Assembly (NCBI GenBank): GCA_033964015.1
Contig: CM066913.1
Span: 23,211,854-23,275,853 of the forward strand
Source of the DNA: Scolanthus callimorphus
Taxonomy: Eukaryota > Cnidaria > Anthozoa > Actiniaria > Edwardsiidae
DNA: 64,000 nt
Reading direction: 5' to 3'
In this document: positions 1 to 10,003 of the stretch, piece after piece
Layout of the letters: each line of letters opens with the position of its first letter
How positions within the stretch are numbered: the first letter of the stretch is position 1
Translations under genes and position numbers: made by a program
Notes under the pieces: model-generated
What the model saw: the letters and a program-made list of their open reading frames with translations, nothing else
Told to the model about the DNA's origin: nothing
Databases searched by the model: none

Positions 1-271
1 TTGCATCCATCAGGATTCGACAGTAACCCGCACGGGTACATCGTACCATGACACCAGGAACCCATCAATAGGAGTCTCCATCTACTCCACTTAGTCCAGA
101 CACATGCATGCAGAATCTATTTTTAGACTGTGGATTTTGAATTTAAACGGCAAATTGGGTTTGATGTGCTGGTTTCAACGCGTGCACTCTTTATTTTGAG
201 AGAGGGGCCATAATTTGTACCAATATGACAACTAATTAACGCAGGTTTAAAAAATCTAAAAAAGTAAAGAA

Positions 272-449
272 AAACTTTTGGGCTTATCTCCGGTGTAATA
301 ACCTGTCATTGCTCACAAACTGCGTCAGAAAGGTTCCTTTGTTTGGTCACAAAGCTTCCTTTGTTTGGTAGAACGAATCATGATGAAATAAGAACTGAAC
401 ACAAAGGTGTCCTCTGGGAATGGTTATTACACCGGAGTTAACCCAACTA
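272..449. mobile_element. MITE-like foldback in the tRNA array spacer
   Basis: The core inverted repeat CTCCGGTGTAATAACC and its complement is perfect, and it extends outward with mismatches to about 26 bp. Copies are present in units B, C and D (one mismatch in D). In the last unit, near 27650, the sequence passes directly from GTAAAGAAAA to ATTATTGTAC without it, as an empty site would. No transposase is encoded. Confidence 0.6.
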
Positions 450-623
450 TTGTACTCTTGTGCTTGGCTGCCAACTAATAGGTGATGGAGAATGCTTTAG
501 ATGGGCTAGTCGTGGCCAGCATGATACTGTTGCCAGTATAAAGCAATGTACAAATCGATTATAAGAACAATGACTTGGTACAACGTACTAAAAAAGGAAG
601 ACAAACGACTAAAATAAAGACTA

Positions 624-696
624 CGCCCAACGTGGGGCTCGAACCCACGACCCTGAGATTAAGAGTCTCATGCTCTACCGACTGAGCTAGCCGGGC
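624..696 (-). tRNA. tRNA-Lys-CTT: tRNA-Lys (CUU), unit A
   Basis: The minus strand folds as a standard 73-nt tRNA with acceptor GCCCGGC/GTTGGGC (two G-U pairs) and discriminator G. The D arm is TAGCTCAGTCGGTAGAGC, the anticodon loop CTCTTAA (anticodon CUU), and the T arm GTGGG-TTCGAGC-CCCAC. Internal A and B boxes are intact. No intron and no encoded CCA, as expected for a eukaryotic gene. TTTATTTT just downstream on the minus strand can serve as a Pol III terminator. Confidence 0.96.
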
Positions 697-1392
697 CGCT
701 CACATCAAATGCGGCTCTTGAAAACAAAGTGATCACGCACCGCTTGTGATAGAGAAAACATTAAAACATCGATACAGTAATGATGCGTCCCCTTCTACGA
801 AGTTCGTAGCGCCCTTCGCGAGGCAGCAAAAAAAACGCAAACATCGTTTTCTTCTTAAACAGAGATTTCCGAGTCGAATCGAGCGACATCTGAGAGGCAA
901 TGGCCATCCCCTTACAATACAAACAACGAGGGCCATGTGTTAGAAGACTGTAACAGGTCAATGTGCTACCCTCGATACAATAAGGATTATCGTATCGTAT
1001 GGTATCGTAGAGTGAGAATCTTGTACAACATGAAGACGTCTCATCGATCACCCCAAGCATCTATGCTTAATATTTAAATGCTTAAAAAATAACCCTAATC
1101 TAGCTGATGTCTAGATGACGAGCGGAGGCCCCAAACAATTTAAGATGACATGGGACTTTGATTCCTGGAAGACAGCGTAGAGCGGACGAATTGAAAGCGA
1201 TCAAATTTAGCGCTTCTCACAAATTTCTTCGTGGCGCAATGGAGAAAACCAGTTGTAAACGCAACAGGCGCATGTCTTCCACACTTACTTGGGATAACAT
1301 TGAAACCATCAACATTGTTGATTGGAGAGATTATAGCCAAAATAAAATGATAAGGGTATGGGCAGGGCAGAATACAAAAGTAAAGAGGTAAA

Positions 1393-1464
1393 TGCGTCGG
1401 CCGGGAATCGAACCCGGGTCAACTGCTTGGAAGGCAGCTATGCTCACCACTATACCACCGACGC
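1393..1464 (-). tRNA. tRNA-Gly-TCC: tRNA-Gly (UCC), unit A
   Basis: The minus strand folds as a 72-nt tRNA with acceptor GCGTCGG/CCGACGC and discriminator A. The D arm includes TGGTATAGTGGTGAGCA, the anticodon loop is CTTCCAA (anticodon UCC), and the T arm is CCGGG-TTCGATT-CCCGG. A and B boxes are intact. It decodes GGA and probably GGG glycine codons. It shares orientation with the tRNA-Lys gene of the same unit but is far enough away to be transcribed separately. Confidence 0.96.
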
Positions 1465-1605
1465 CTCAGATGCGCAAAGCTTAGTGATCAAATCAAAACA
1501 TGTTTCTGTTGTCGCTGATTTGTGTCGCTTCGTTTCAATTAAATAGGAACAAAATCATTCGCGAGCAACAATGATGATATGCAGCAAACCTATACGGCAG
1601 TGGGC

Positions 1606-2636
1606 TTGCATCCATCAGGATTCGACAGTAACCCGCACGGGTACATCGTACCATGACACCAGGAACCCATCAATAGGAGTCTCCATCTACTCCACTTAGT
1701 CCAGACACATGCATGCAGAATCTATTTTTAGACTGTGGATTTTGAATTTAAACGGCAAATTGGATTTGATGTGCTGGTTTCAACGCGTGCACTCTTTATT
1801 TTGAGAGAGGGGCCATAATTTGTACCAATATGACAACTAATTAACGCAGGTTTAAAAAATCTAAAAAAGTAAAGAAAACCTTTTGGGCTTATCTCCGGTG
1901 TAATAACCTGTCATTGCTCACAAACTGCGTCACAAAGCTTCCTTTGTTTGGTAGAACGAATCATGATGAAATAAGAACTGAACACAAAGGTGTCCTCTGG
2001 AAATGGTTATTACACCGGAGTTAACCAACTATTGTACTCTTGTGCTTGGCTGCCAACTAATAGGTGATGGAGAATGCTTTAGATGGGCTAGTCGGTAGAG
2101 CATGATACTGTTGCCAGTATAAAGCAATGTAGAAATCGATTATAAAGAACAATGACTTGGTACAACGTACTAAAAAAGGAAGACATTGATCTAAGAAACT
2201 TCTCGGAAGTTCGGCGTGTGAGGTAGGCGACTGTTTTTTCTTTTAGCTGAGGCTGAAAACGAACATTCTACTACGTCGTGGTAGTTAGACAAACGACTAA
2301 AATAAAGACTACGCCCAACGTGGGGCTTGAACCCACGACCCTGAGATTAAGAGTCTCATGCTCTACCGACTGAGCTAGCCGGGCCGCTCACATCAAATGC
2401 GGCTCTTGAAAACAAAGTGATTACGCACCGCTTGTGATAGAGAAAACATTAAAACATCGATACAGTAATGATGCGGCCCCTTCTACGAAGTTCGTAGCGC
2501 CCTTCGCGAGGCAGCAAAAAAACGAAAACATCGTTTTCTTCTTAAACAGAGATTTCCGAGTCGAATCGAGCGACATCTGAGAGGCAGTGGCCATCCCCTT
2601 ACAATACTAACAACGAGGGCCATGTGTTAGAAGACT
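1606..2636. repeat. tRNA array unit B, left part
   Basis: Second array unit, starting TTGCATCCATCAGG, cut at 2636 by the DIRS-like element and resuming at 15654. Compared with unit A it has an extra block of about 105 bp (2185-2286) upstream of the tRNA-Lys, and reads GTCGGTAGAGC where unit A reads GTCGTGGCCAGC. About 33 bp of unit sequence (equivalent to 950-982 of unit A) are missing at the insertion point. Confidence 0.9.
2312..2384 (-). tRNA. tRNA-Lys-CTT: tRNA-Lys (CUU), unit B
   Basis: Same structure as the copy at 624, anticodon CUU. One T-loop change (TTCGAGC to TTCAAGC) remains compatible with a B box and a normal T loop. It lies about 250 bp from the left end of the inserted DIRS-like element. 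No structural reason to think it is inactive. Confidence 0.95.
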
Positions 2637-2683
2637 ATTCTCACTGCATATATAATTAGAGCGTCACGCGGAAATTAAGTTCT
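2637..2683 (+). repeat. Left inverted terminal repeat of the DIRS-like element
   Basis: ATTCTCACTGCATA at the left end matches the complement of TATGCAGTGAGGAT at the right end (15633-15646). Similarity continues inward through GCGTCACG and TTAAGTT with a few mismatches and gaps. Its outer edge coincides with the break in the tRNA unit. Confidence 0.8.
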
Positions 2684-2743
2684 TAACCAATGGTGGTCCC
2701 TTTAAGCCACGTGAGCTGCAAATGATGCTTTGCGGCCCCATGG

Positions 2744-2751
2744 TATATAAT
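2744..2751 (+). promoter_or_regulatory. TATA box of the DIRS-like element
   Basis: TATATAAT lies 122 bp upstream of the gag start and 107 bp inside the left terminus. A CACGTG E-box sits at 2708-2713. The ATG overlapping the TATA box is therefore unlikely to be used, and the start at 2873 is preferred. Confidence 0.5.
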
Positions 2752-2872
2752 GCCCCACCCAGATCTTTCAAATCACTTCGTCTTTCACATCACTTCGTCG
2801 GAAGCTGCCGACGGGTCGACTTTTACGAAATTCACTTCAGCACTGGCCTTCGACCGCCACCAGCATTTTAGA

Positions 2873-3016
2873 ATGGCTGACATACCTCCTCCTCCTGGAC
2901 TAGCTCCGGCAGCGGTACCCGCTCCAGCGGCCCCAGCAGACGGTCCAGATCATGCTCCAGCGCCGGACCCAAATCCAGCCCCCGTGGCGGCTGTAGCCGA
3001 TGCAGATAACGAGCAG
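2873..3016 (+). CDS. Gag exon 1 of the DIRS-like element
   Basis: Begins at an ATG in strong context (A at -3, G at +4) and encodes 48 residues. They are proline- and alanine-rich (MADIPPPPGLAP at the N-terminus) and turn acidic before the end. Coding-like sequence stops at GAGCAG followed by GTAGTT, a plausible splice donor. Joining to the acceptor at 11166-11167 keeps the frame (phase 0 to phase 0) into the coiled-coil and zinc-knuckle part. An unspliced reading would continue into unrelated hydrophobic sequence and stop at 3214. Splicing is inferred. Confidence 0.55.
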
Positions 3017-3524
3017 GTAGTTTGTCGTTTTCGGTTTAGTTATCCGGGTGAAGCCGTTCTGTACCTACCTTCCCTCCTCTCATTTGTCAGCTTAACTTCT
3101 GGTTATATTTCATGGCATGTACAGTGGCTAGTTGGTTTCTATTTTACAGTATTCGGTTCTCTTAGTTTTCTTCTTCGGCTTCGCTACGCTTTGCTCACAG
3201 GTTTACGCGTGTAGTTGCCCTATTCCTACTTAGTTTGTTTCGCTTAGTTCTTTCGCCTTCCGTGTAATTTATTCTTCCATCGCTTTTGCGTTCTTGCATA
3301 ATTTCTCTACAGTACTAATTTTAGTGTCAGTATTTGGTTTGCATAACCCTCTTTTATGTGGTGCATTCTTTCATACAAGCGGCTTTATTGTTTGTTTCCC
3401 TCGCTTCATTTAATCCCTTAAAACATACAGTTTTACGCATAGTTTTGCCCCACTCTGCCCTTAATGGCTTCACCTGGATTATGGTTTATACTATTAGTGG
3501 GTTTCTTTATGTATAGGGAACTTA

Positions 3525-3867
3525 TCTGCGGTAGTGGCTGCAAAGGGTTTGTTTGCAGTGGTAGCTGCAAGGGGGGGTTTCTTGCAGTGGTAGCTGCAAG
3601 GGGAATATATTTGCGGTAGTAGCTGCAAGGGGGTGTTGTTGCGGTGGTGGTCGCAAGGGGTTGGTTCGCAGTAGTAGCTGCAAGGGGGGATTTATTGCAG
3701 TGGTAGCTGCAAGGGGGAACTTATTGCAGTGGTAGCTGCAAGGGGGGAATTTATTGCAGTGGTAGCTGCAAGGGGGGAATTTATTGCAGTGGTAGCTGCA
3801 AGGGGGGATTTATTGCAGTGGTAGCTGCAAGGGGGGAATTTATTGCAGTGGTAGCTGCAAGGGGGAA
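3525..3867 (+). repeat. Minisatellite, left part (hairpin plus G-run unit)
   Basis: About eleven copies of a 29-30-bp unit, TTGCAGTGGTAGCTGCAA followed by a G run and AATTTA. Each unit has a 6-bp stem (TTGCAG/CTGCAA) around a short loop. The last copies are nearly identical and the first ones divergent. The Ngaro element interrupts the array at 3868. Confidence 0.9.
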
Positions 3868-4067
3868 TTTAATGTGTTTGAATGTAATTTAAACGAAGTA
3901 AAACCGAGTCATTGCTACTATTTCCCGACATCGTTCGTGCGCTGGTCGGGGCTGTCTCGGGGCTCGGCGCCCCTTCGGCTTAAGACGGGCCTCCTCTATC
4001 AGTGGAGCTTGGAAGCGTGGTCAGAGTTGGAAAGCATTGAAACCTTTCGCTAAAAGGTTGTTTTTCT
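3868..4067 (+). repeat. Split direct repeat A1 (Ngaro)
   Basis: About 200 bp beginning TTTAATGTGTTTGAATG and ending ...CTAAAAGGTTGTTTTTCT. Nearly identical to A2 at 9743-9942. It contains GC-rich inverted sequence (GGGCTCGGCGCCCC) that could fold. Confidence 0.9.
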
Positions 4068-4104
4068 TCGCGTTTACGCCTATTTATCGGAGCTTTCTGT
4101 ACCA

Positions 4105-5125
4105 ATGTCAGACAACGAAGAAGCCAGTGAGCACGGGATCTCCTCGGAGATGATGGCGGCCATTGAAGCGGCGGTTAAGAAAGTCTTTCGCGCGGGGATT
4201 CCGACTTCATCGGCGACAACATCTACACCCTCAGGCGCTTCAACGATCGTTTCGTCGGCTGCTGGAGGTATGTCCGGTTTCTCTGCAGTGCCGGGATTCC
4301 TTTCCACCTTTAGTACCCCCCCGATCTCGCTTGGGTCTGTCCCGTCGCCCCAACTTGGGAGTTATAGCGCCTCCGGCTCCAGTGCGCCCAATCAATGTTC
4401 TTCAACCCCGGTTTGGGCATACTCCGGTGGGTCTCTGGTGGCAAATTCCTCCCCCATTTTGCACCAACCATTTGTGGTCGGCACGGGTTCTTCGCCGGTC
4501 CCGTCAAAATTGGTCTCACAAATTGTCTCGGGAAAATTTGTGGACATGGCAGATCTTTTGCCAGCTAATTTGATTCCTCAAACCGACCCTGAACCGCAGC
4601 TCTTGTACGAGGGCAAGCTCGTACTAACAGGCGTGCCATACAACTCAAAGAAACCCAAACATCGCGCAGATGACATTGTGTCGTGGATGGAAGCATTCAC
4701 TATTTACACCGCGGTCATGACGACATATTTCCCTGACCGATGGAAGGACTTGTTACAGTATAAGCTTCTTATACTGCGAACAAGCCGCCAGTTTAGCGGC
4801 AAGGCCTGGCTCAGGCCTCAAGGCCTACAGGGAACACGCAGCTGCCAGTCGACTAAATGACTGGTCTCAGCTCGAACCACACCTATTTACTTACCATACA
4901 GCTGGTGCAGCCCCTCGCCAGGGGACAAACCCATCAGAGGCGTGCCTCCGATGGAATGATGGCCGGTGTTTCTATTCAGCTTGCAAATTTGCTCACCATT
5001 GCTCCAAGTGCGCGGGTTCCCACAGGAAAAGTGAGTGTACCCATGGGGGAGGGCCTTCCCCCCGAAGAGGGCGCTCTCCCTCTCCAGTTTACAGCAGCAA
5101 GAAGCGCAAGTCCAACGGACATTAG
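4105..5125 (+). pseudogene. Ngaro gag-like ORF, frameshifted
   Basis: The frame opens at ATG 4105 with an acidic N-terminus (MSDNEEASEHG), then a Ser/Thr/Pro/Gly-rich stretch and a more conserved-looking segment (VSWMEAFTIYTAVM). An extra base near 4822 (AAGGCC) ends this frame at 4860. The neighbouring frame carries the rest to a stop at 5123-5125. That second part has a Cys/His cluster of the pattern C-x6-C-x5-C-x5-C-x2-C (core HHCSKCAGSH), then a basic, Ser/Arg-rich tail. The order fits a nucleocapsid-type Gag of YR elements. Programmed frameshifting is possible, but two further frameshifts in RT argue for decay. Confidence 0.68.
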
Positions 5126-6953
5126 GAACTGATTTAGACTTCCCCAAGCACGCGTATGGTGTACTGTTCAGTTCTCTTCATATAGTTCTCTATTTTGCCT
5201 TATCTATTTTATTCAGGCAGTTACTGTTGTATTCAGGAAGGGTCGTATTGAATCACTAACCCTAAACGGTTGTTGGGTAGGACAGGTCCCATATCTCAGG
5301 TGTCAGTCAGCGGTATTTTGGATTTATTCTCTTCAATACACCCCCCCCCCTCCCCAGCATATAAGACCATAAACAATTCCGTTAAAACTTATATATATAT
5401 AAAAATGAAATAAAATAGATTCGCCGAACGGTCATTTTGCCGACGTACGTTGCACTTCCTTATTAGGAATATGCCCATACCTTATCTGGAGAGTCTGCAG
5501 TAATTTTCCTCATATGTTAGCAATATATATATATATATATATAATAAAAAATTTGCAATTACTCAAGCAACATCGATCTCTGAATTGGGCGCCACTTTGT
5601 TTTGCCCCCCGCCAAGGGGCCTGAGACACGTTTTGAGTACCACAGGGTGTCCGGACGGATTTCCCATAAAAACGACAGCACTTTCTTGAAAATCAATTGG
5701 AAACTCGCAGGAATTACAGAGACGCGGGTTCCCGATCTGCCTCCATTGATTGTTGCTTGGTAACCACGGCTAGCCAACGCGTGACTCAACCCAGTACTCC
5801 AATTGCATTTAGCAAAGCGACAGTATTTTCGATATGGTCTATAAATGGGGAGGGCCGCGCCTCTCGGAATCTTGCTGCGTCTAACTTCACATTCACATTT
5901 CGTGGGCCACTTCCGCAGACTGACTCAGAGGGCCGCCGCCCTACCCCCCCCCCCCAGTAAACGACTTGGTAGGGAGGGCCGCGACCCTCCAAGGTCCTGC
6001 AAAGTCTCAAGCAACATTCACATTTGTGGGCCATGACCGCTGTATGGCTGTCTCCCCTCCCCGCTTCCAGGTCCTTGCATTATAGTCTTAATCAGCCTAC
6101 ACGTTAAGAGGGCCATGACCGCAGTCTGGTTCTGAGGGCCGCCGCCCTAGTCTCCAGGGGATTTTGACCGCAGTCATATCCACCCCTTAGACCATGGCAC
6201 GGTAGGGATGGCCTCGCCTATCCAAGATCTTGCAAAGTCTCGCTTGACTTTCACATTTGGCAGGCCATGACCGCAGTCGGGCTTCGTGGGCCGCCGCCCT
6301 ATCAATCAGGGGCTTGGATTGCAATCAGATTCCCTCTCCATCGGCATGGCAGCATCGGAGGGCCGCGCCTCTCCAGGACATTTGCATAGTCTCTATCGAC
6401 ATTCTGACTATACGGGCCATTACCGCATTCTGGCTTTGTGGGCCGCCGCCCTATCAATCAGGGGCCTGGATTGCAATCAGATCCCCCTCGCACAATCGGC
6501 ATGGCAGCATCGGAGGGCCGCGCCTCTCCAGGATATTGCATAGTCTCGATCGACATTCTGATTATACGGGCCGTGACCGCATTTTGGCTTTGTGGGCCGC
6601 TGCCCTATAAATGCCCCCCCCCCCCTTGGAGTCAACGTTTTGGCAGGTCGGGAGGGCTGCGTCTTTCCACACCCTTGCATAGTCTTGATCGTCATCCACT
6701 GTATGTGGGCCTTCATGTGAGGTTGAGGGTCATCTTTCCTCACCCCGTAGGCCTCCTCACAGTCCTATCTTAAGACTGGCTGAGCCACAACCCACCATCC
6801 TTGCCCAACCTTGGACTAGGCGGGATATCGCTTCAGAAGGGCTAGAGACCATGACCGCAGTCGAGCTCCCCCCCCCCCCCCTTAGGGCCTCCACTAAGGT
6901 CCTTGTGGGACTGCTATGGCTACTAGACCGATTGGACACCGTGTAGCTCTTCA
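5126..6953 (+). repeat. Ngaro gag-pol spacer with 152-bp tandem repeats
   Basis: 1.8 kb without a supported gene. It holds TA microsatellites (about 5391-5400 and 5524-5543), C-runs, and from about 5846 to 6640 diverged repeats of a roughly 152-bp unit marked by GGGCCGCCGCCCTATCAATC (6289, 6441, partly 6594). Open frames here are products of the repeat. TTGTCTTTCAG at 6968-6978 resembles a splice acceptor, so the spacer may be an intron. Confidence 0.65.
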
Positions 6954-8586
6954 GTGAGCGTCAACCGTTGTCTTTCAGGTCCTCTGCCATCAGTCCGCTC
7001 GGTCACCCCTCTTCGGCCTGACAGGATCGCAAAAGAGCTACAGGGACACCCAGACCCATCATTTGTCTCCTACGTGGTTAATGGCTTGCGCTACGAGTTT
7101 GGTATAGGGTTCAATGGGTTACCCAATCTGAAATCGGCCTGTCGCAATAAACACTCGGCTTACCAACACCGAGATATTATCGACGCCTACATCGCTAATG
7201 AGGTTACTCTAGGGAGAGTCGCGGGCCCGTTCACTCACCCTCCCTTACCTAACCTGCACGTCAGCAAATTTGGAGTTATCCCTAAAAGGGGCCAGCCAGG
7301 CAAATGGCGACTTATCGTCGACCTGTCATTCCCAGAAGGCGCTAGTGTCGACGATGGCATCTCGGGTGAGGAGTTTTCCCTTCAGTATATTAAGGTGGAT
7401 GATGTCATCCGTATGGTCGACTCTTTCGCCCCAGGGGCCCTCATGGCCAAATTCGACGTTTTGTCTGCCTATCGCAATATTCCTATCCACCCGTCTGACC
7501 GTCACTTGCTTGGTTTGAAATGGCGGGGCTTGTTCTACGTTGACCTTGCCCTCCCTTTCGGTCTCCGGTCCGCGCCGTACATTTTTAACTCTGTGGCATC
7601 CGCGGTCGAATGGATCCTAATACACAACTACCGGTGTTTCACTTGGTCCATTACCTCGACGATTTCATCTTAGCCGGCCCGCCTGATTCGCCAGATTGTG
7701 CACGTGATTTTGCAACGGCTCTTCAGGGCTGCTCGGATCTTGGTTTGCCCCTTCATCCTGATAAATGTGAGGGCCCCTCGAAAGTTCTTACTATCCTAGG
7801 CATTGAGCTTGACTCAGAGAAACGCATTGCACGACTGCCGAACGATAAACTAGCCGAAGTCCGAGCTATCATTCAGACCTGGATTTCCAAACCAAATTGC
7901 ACCAAACGCGAACTCGAATCCTTGATCGGTATTCTTCATCACGCAGCGAAGTTGTATGGCCGGGGCGGGCCTTCATCCGCCGGATGATAGATCTCTTATG
8001 TTGTTTTCGTCACCCGAACCATCCGATCAGAATTAATGTCGAATTTCGCCTTGACTTGGAATGGTGGGACCTCTTCCTCGAGTCTTGGAATGGGGTAAGT
8101 TTCTGGTTATACCCTGGTATGACTGCCTCCCCATCCATTGAGGTAACCTCGGATGCAGCCGGATCTTTGGGCTACGGCGCCTTCTTTGGCTCAGCGTGGT
8201 TCAATGGCATCTGGCATGGGGCCCAGGCTTCCCAGTCCATTGCCTACAAAGAGTTATTCCCAATTGTAATCGCGGCTCATGTTTGGGGCAAGCACTGGGG
8301 CCGACAACACGTGCGGTTTAATAGCGATAACGCCTCAGTTGTTTTTATTTTGAACTCCAGGACCTCTAAAGTCCCTAGCATTATGCGGCTTCTGCGCTCC
8401 TTACTTCTAGCCTCTGCTCTACACTCCTTTTCCTTCACTGCTACGCATGTGCCAGGAGTCTTGAATCCGATCGCTGACGCGTTGTCTCGCTTTCAATGGC
8501 AGGAGTTCCTCCGTCTGGCTCCGTGGGCCAACCCATCGCCGACTCCACTTCCACCAGAATTGCTCCTTCACTTGGTTTCCCCTTAG
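6954..8586 (+). pseudogene. Ngaro reverse transcriptase-RNase H, two frameshifts
   Basis: Three overlapping frames together make an RT-RNase H of the DIRS/Ngaro type. The first (to about 7640) has the palm segment with WRLIVDLSFP, the motif-A Asp in AKFDVLSAYRN, and LPFGLRSAP. The second (about 7640-7950) has the catalytic YLDD at 7652-7663, followed by GPSKVLTILGIELD. The third (about 7950-8586) is RNase H with Asp in TSDAAGSLGYG, Glu in YKELFPIV, Asp in NSDNASVV, and a final Asp in PIADALSR. Both breaks act as -1 shifts. The open frame begins without a good ATG, after a possible acceptor at 6977-6978. The 3' end overlaps the recombinase ORF by about 90 bp in another frame. Active-site residues are intact but the frame is not. 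Confidence 0.82.
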
Positions 8587-9533
8587 AAGCTCGATGCCAG
8601 GAACTTTTGTTACAAGGCTTGGCCCCTACCACGCGGAAGTCCTACGCCTCTGGCCAGAGAAGATTCATCTCCTTTTGCGCTCAGCTAGGTAAGATACATC
8701 CGCTAACAGGTTCCCCTTGCCCGGTAGATGAATGGACCCTGTGTCTCTTTGCATCTCACCTCTCAGAGACGTTGCAACACGGATCAATTAAAGTCTACCT
8801 TTCGGCCGTGCGCGCCTTACATGTGGAACAAGGCTTCGGGGACCCGCTTGCCAACTGCTTAAGGCTAGAGAGAGTGATGAAAGGGATCAAACGTCTCCAA
8901 GGAACTAAGGCCCCGAATCGCCTACCAATCACCGGTGAGCTAATGCTGGTTATTCATAGTCATTTGGACTTTTCGATCCCCGACCACGTCATGTTTTGGG
9001 CTGCTTGCTGCCTGGCCTTCTTTGGCTTCATGCGATCGGCCGAATTCATGGTCGACAGTTTACGCGTCTATTCGCCATTAATTCATCTCAGCGTCTCAGA
9101 TATAACTTTGGATTCCTCGGACTCGCCACACTGCATTAGGATCAACATCAAGGCGTCAAAAACCGACCCTTTCCGCAAGGGGACCTTTGTGTTTATAGGT
9201 AGGGCAAAGCCCCCTCTCTGCGCGGTGGAGGCGCTTTTTGCTTACTTGAATCTACGAGGCGGAGCCCAGGGTCCGCTTTTCCTGCTGCAATCGGGACAAC
9301 CGCTGTCGCGCAAAACGTTGACGGAATGGCTCAGGCAGATTTTCGTTACGGCCAACGTTTCTGGAAACTACGCTAGCCATAGTTTTCGCATTGGCGCTGC
9401 TACCGTTGCCGCTCGTAACGGTCTCCCGGACCACCTTATCCAAGCCCTCGGCCGTTGGTCGAGTAGCGCGTATAAGGGCTACATCCGCACCCCAGTTGAT
9501 GTTCTCGCCGCCGCGGCTTCGCATTTAGTGTGA
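8496..9533 (+). CDS. Ngaro tyrosine recombinase (345 aa)
   Basis: An intact ORF starting at an ATG with G at +4. Residues 35-130 form the helical core-binding domain (TTRKSYASGQRRFISFC). The catalytic domain has Arg180 (GFMRSAEF), the HxxR box His295-Arg298 (ASHSFRIG), Trp321, and a tyrosine in SSSAYKGYIR. Spacing from Trp321 favours Tyr329 over Tyr326 as the nucleophile. Enzymes of this family insert the circular or linear cDNA by strand exchange without target duplication, in place of a DDE integrase. It overlaps the RNase H 3' end in another frame. Because its ORF is whole while RT and gag are broken, it could still make protein. Confidence 0.9.
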   Translation: MAGVPPSGSVGQPIADSTSTRIAPSLGFPLEARCQELLLQGLAPTTRKSYASGQRRFISFCAQLGKIHPLTGSPCPVDEWTLCLFASHLSETLQHGSIKVYLSAVRALHVEQGFGDPLANCLRLERVMKGIKRLQGTKAPNRLPITGELMLVIHSHLDFSIPDHVMFWAACCLAFFGFMRSAEFMVDSLRVYSPLIHLSVSDITLDSSDSPHCIRINIKASKTDPFRKGTFVFIGRAKPPLCAVEALFAYLNLRGGAQGPLFLLQSGQPLSRKTLTEWLRQIFVTANVSGNYASHSFRIGAATVAARNGLPDHLIQALGRWSSSAYKGYIRTPVDVLAAAASHLV

Positions 9534-9644
9534 ATTAAAGCTCGGATTTATGGTGTTTAGTAGTTGTTTCTTCGGTACTTGCTAGGTTTGGAGTCGGTGG
9601 CACCATGGCTCTCGCCACAGTCCCTTCCTTTTCAAGTACCGTTT
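9534..9644 (+). other. Short spacer between recombinase stop and B1
   Basis: About 110 bp including GAATTAAAGC just after the stop and CACCATGG at 9601. No gene. The short ORF starting at the latter ATG only runs through the direct repeats. Confidence 0.5.
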
Positions 9645-9745
9645 GGCGGGGAGCTGTGGCCCGTTGCCATGGTTCCTCCGATAGCGCACGGTCCGCGACC
9701 GCTGCGCACCGTACCCAGCTCCAAACTTATCAGACGATGAGTTTT
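9645..9745 (+). repeat. Split direct repeat B1 (Ngaro)
   Basis: About 101 bp from GGCGGGGAGCTG to GATGAGTTTTA, matching B2 at 10004-10105 with two substitutions seen. It abuts A2 directly, giving the internal B1-A2 junction of Ngaro/PAT elements. Confidence 0.9.
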
Positions 9746-9942
9746 AATGTGTTTGAATGTAATTTAAACGAAGTAAAACCGAGTCATTGCTACTATTTCC
9801 CGACATCGTTCGTGCGCTGGTCGGGGCTGTCTCGGGGCTCGGCGCCCCTTCGGCTTAAGACGGGCCTCCCCTATCAGTGGAGCTTGGAAGCGTGGTCAGA
9901 GTTGGAAAGCATTGAAACCTTTCGCTAAAAGGTTGTTTTTCT
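9743..9942 (+). repeat. Split direct repeat A2 (Ngaro)
   Basis: Copy of A1 (3868-4067), differing visibly at CCTCC/CCCC near the middle. Ends at GGTTGTTTTTCT, after which the sequence differs from that following A1. A 60-bp unique stretch separates it from B2. Confidence 0.9.
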
Positions 9943-10003
9943 CCCACCCACCCTCTCCTGGTAAGTATAATTCTCCACTGTGAAATCAGTGTGACGGGTA
10001 TCG

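Larger units (their letters stand above)
1..1605. repeat. tRNA array unit A (1605 bp)
   Basis: This is the first unit of a tandem array; the same start (TTGCATCCATCAGG) recurs at 1606, 16279, 17994 and 27386. It carries tRNA-Lys(CUU) at 624-696 and tRNA-Gly(UCC) at 1393-1464, both on the minus strand and about 700 bp apart. The spacer contains a 16-bp perfect inverted repeat (288-303 and 422-437) that looks like a small MITE. It lacks the roughly 105-bp block found in units B and C. Apart from the tRNA genes the spacer shows no convincing ORF. The near identity of the units suggests recent duplication or homogenisation. Confidence 0.93.

Noticed and set aside
1158..1546. Short ORFs repeated in each tRNA array unit (1140-1546, 15810-16049, 17525-17934)
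   Set aside because: They run into tRNA genes or have frame-changing differences between units; conservation is due to array homogeneity, not coding.
2750..3214. 154-codon ORF starting at 2750 as a complete protein
   Set aside because: Its first ATG overlaps the TATA box, and past 3016 it runs into unrelated hydrophobic sequence after a good splice donor; the start at 2873 with splicing explains it better.
6257..6773. Overlapping ORFs with IRGLDCNQI repeats
   Set aside because: Arise from the 152-bp tandem repeat in the Ngaro spacer; all frames stay open by chance of composition.
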